A model generated the notes under the pieces. It saw only the letters and a program-made list of their open reading frames with translations. It was not told where the DNA came from and searched no databases. From Flectobacillus longus (GTDB lineage: Bacteria > Bacteroidota > Bacteroidia > Cytophagales > Spirosomataceae), in NCBI RefSeq assembly GCF_030056705.1, contig NZ_JASHIC010000020.1, positions 62,001 to 126,000 on the forward strand: a stretch of DNA of 64,000 nucleotides, given 5' to 3'. Of this stretch, positions 63,854-64,000 are shown piece by piece; the first letter of the stretch is position 1, and each line of letters begins with the position of its first letter. The position numbers were made by a program, and so were the translations under genes.

Positions 63854-63963
63854 CTTTTGATAACTTTACGCTTGGATGAACTAAGAAATACTAAAATGTG
63901 CTACTTCGAAATATTACATTTAAGTTAACTAGTCTATCCCGTACATATATAAAACAAAAAATT

Positions 63964-64000
63964 ATGTTTTCAACAAAAGAGTTGGAGGTTATCTCCATGA
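63964..64000 (+). CDS. Possible gene start cut by the window edge
   Basis: ATG at 63964 opens a frame reading MFSTKELEVISM to the window end. Twelve codons are too few to identify it. The AT-rich sequence before it fits a Bacteroidota translation start. Confidence 0.3.
   Translation, partial: MFSTKELEVISM

Larger units (their letters stand above)
63585..63963. other. Gene-free region with two hairpins
   Basis: About 380 bp without a confident gene. It holds a terminator-like hairpin at 63647-63681 and a nearly perfect palindrome at 63829-63853. Both face T-runs on the minus strand, though no minus-strand gene is visible between them or to the right. Confidence 0.5.

Overview
The window is chromosomal DNA from a low-GC Bacteroidota bacterium, most likely a Cytophagales member of the Flectobacillus/Arcicella/Emticicia kind; the genus is inference. 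Supporting features are the type IX secretion protein SprA, gliding permease GldF, an LpxC-FabZ fusion, a SusC/SusD pair, DUF4286, DUF4199 and DUF4920 proteins, and promoters of the Bacteroidota form TTG-N20-TAnnTTTG. Non-ATG starts are frequent (gatA, a methyltransferase, sprA).

Layout. 1-3.4 kb: gamma-glutamyltransferase lipoprotein and a secreted coiled-coil protein (minus). 3.4-6.1 kb: DEAD-box RNA helicase behind a long leader with a good promoter. 7.0-14.0 kb: SusC/SusD outer-membrane uptake pair, then a dipeptidyl peptidase IV. 14.6-21.0 kb: two convergent signalling operons, FIST sensor plus hybrid kinase (plus) and PAS hybrid kinase with HPt plus LytTR regulator (minus). 22-30 kb: MFS transporter, apaG with a methyltransferase, ung, a TlpA-like protein, DUF4286 and WG-repeat proteins. 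30-42 kb: FAD/Fe-S dehydrogenase, MacB-like permease, malate dehydrogenase, YkvA-like protein, tatA, gatA, LysM lytic transglycosylase. 41.6-53.6 kb: ruvA, the very large sprA, gcvH, a dihydroorotase-like gene with a degraded metal site, two DUF4199 genes and gldF. 53.8-59.9 kb (minus): DUF4920, ABC ATPase, lpxA, lpxC/fabZ, lpxD and an HD hydrolase, i.e. early lipid A synthesis.

The accessory part is the right end, 60.1-64.0 kb. A tRNA with anticodon CAT is followed by a tyrosine recombinase pointing away from it. Then come a perfect 28-bp palindrome, five direct repeats with exact 22-bp periodicity (iteron-like), two directly abutting genes of unknown function and a convergent orphan gene between two near-matching terminators. 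This looks like the tRNA-proximal end of an integrated element with an origin- or operator-like control region. Its far end is outside the window. It is the best candidate here for an undescribed system.

The rest is mainly core physiology: envelope building (lpx genes, lytic transglycosylase, SprA, Tat), peptide and glycan scavenging (GGT, SusCD, DPP IV), central metabolism (Mdh, GcvH, FAD dehydrogenase) and signalling.
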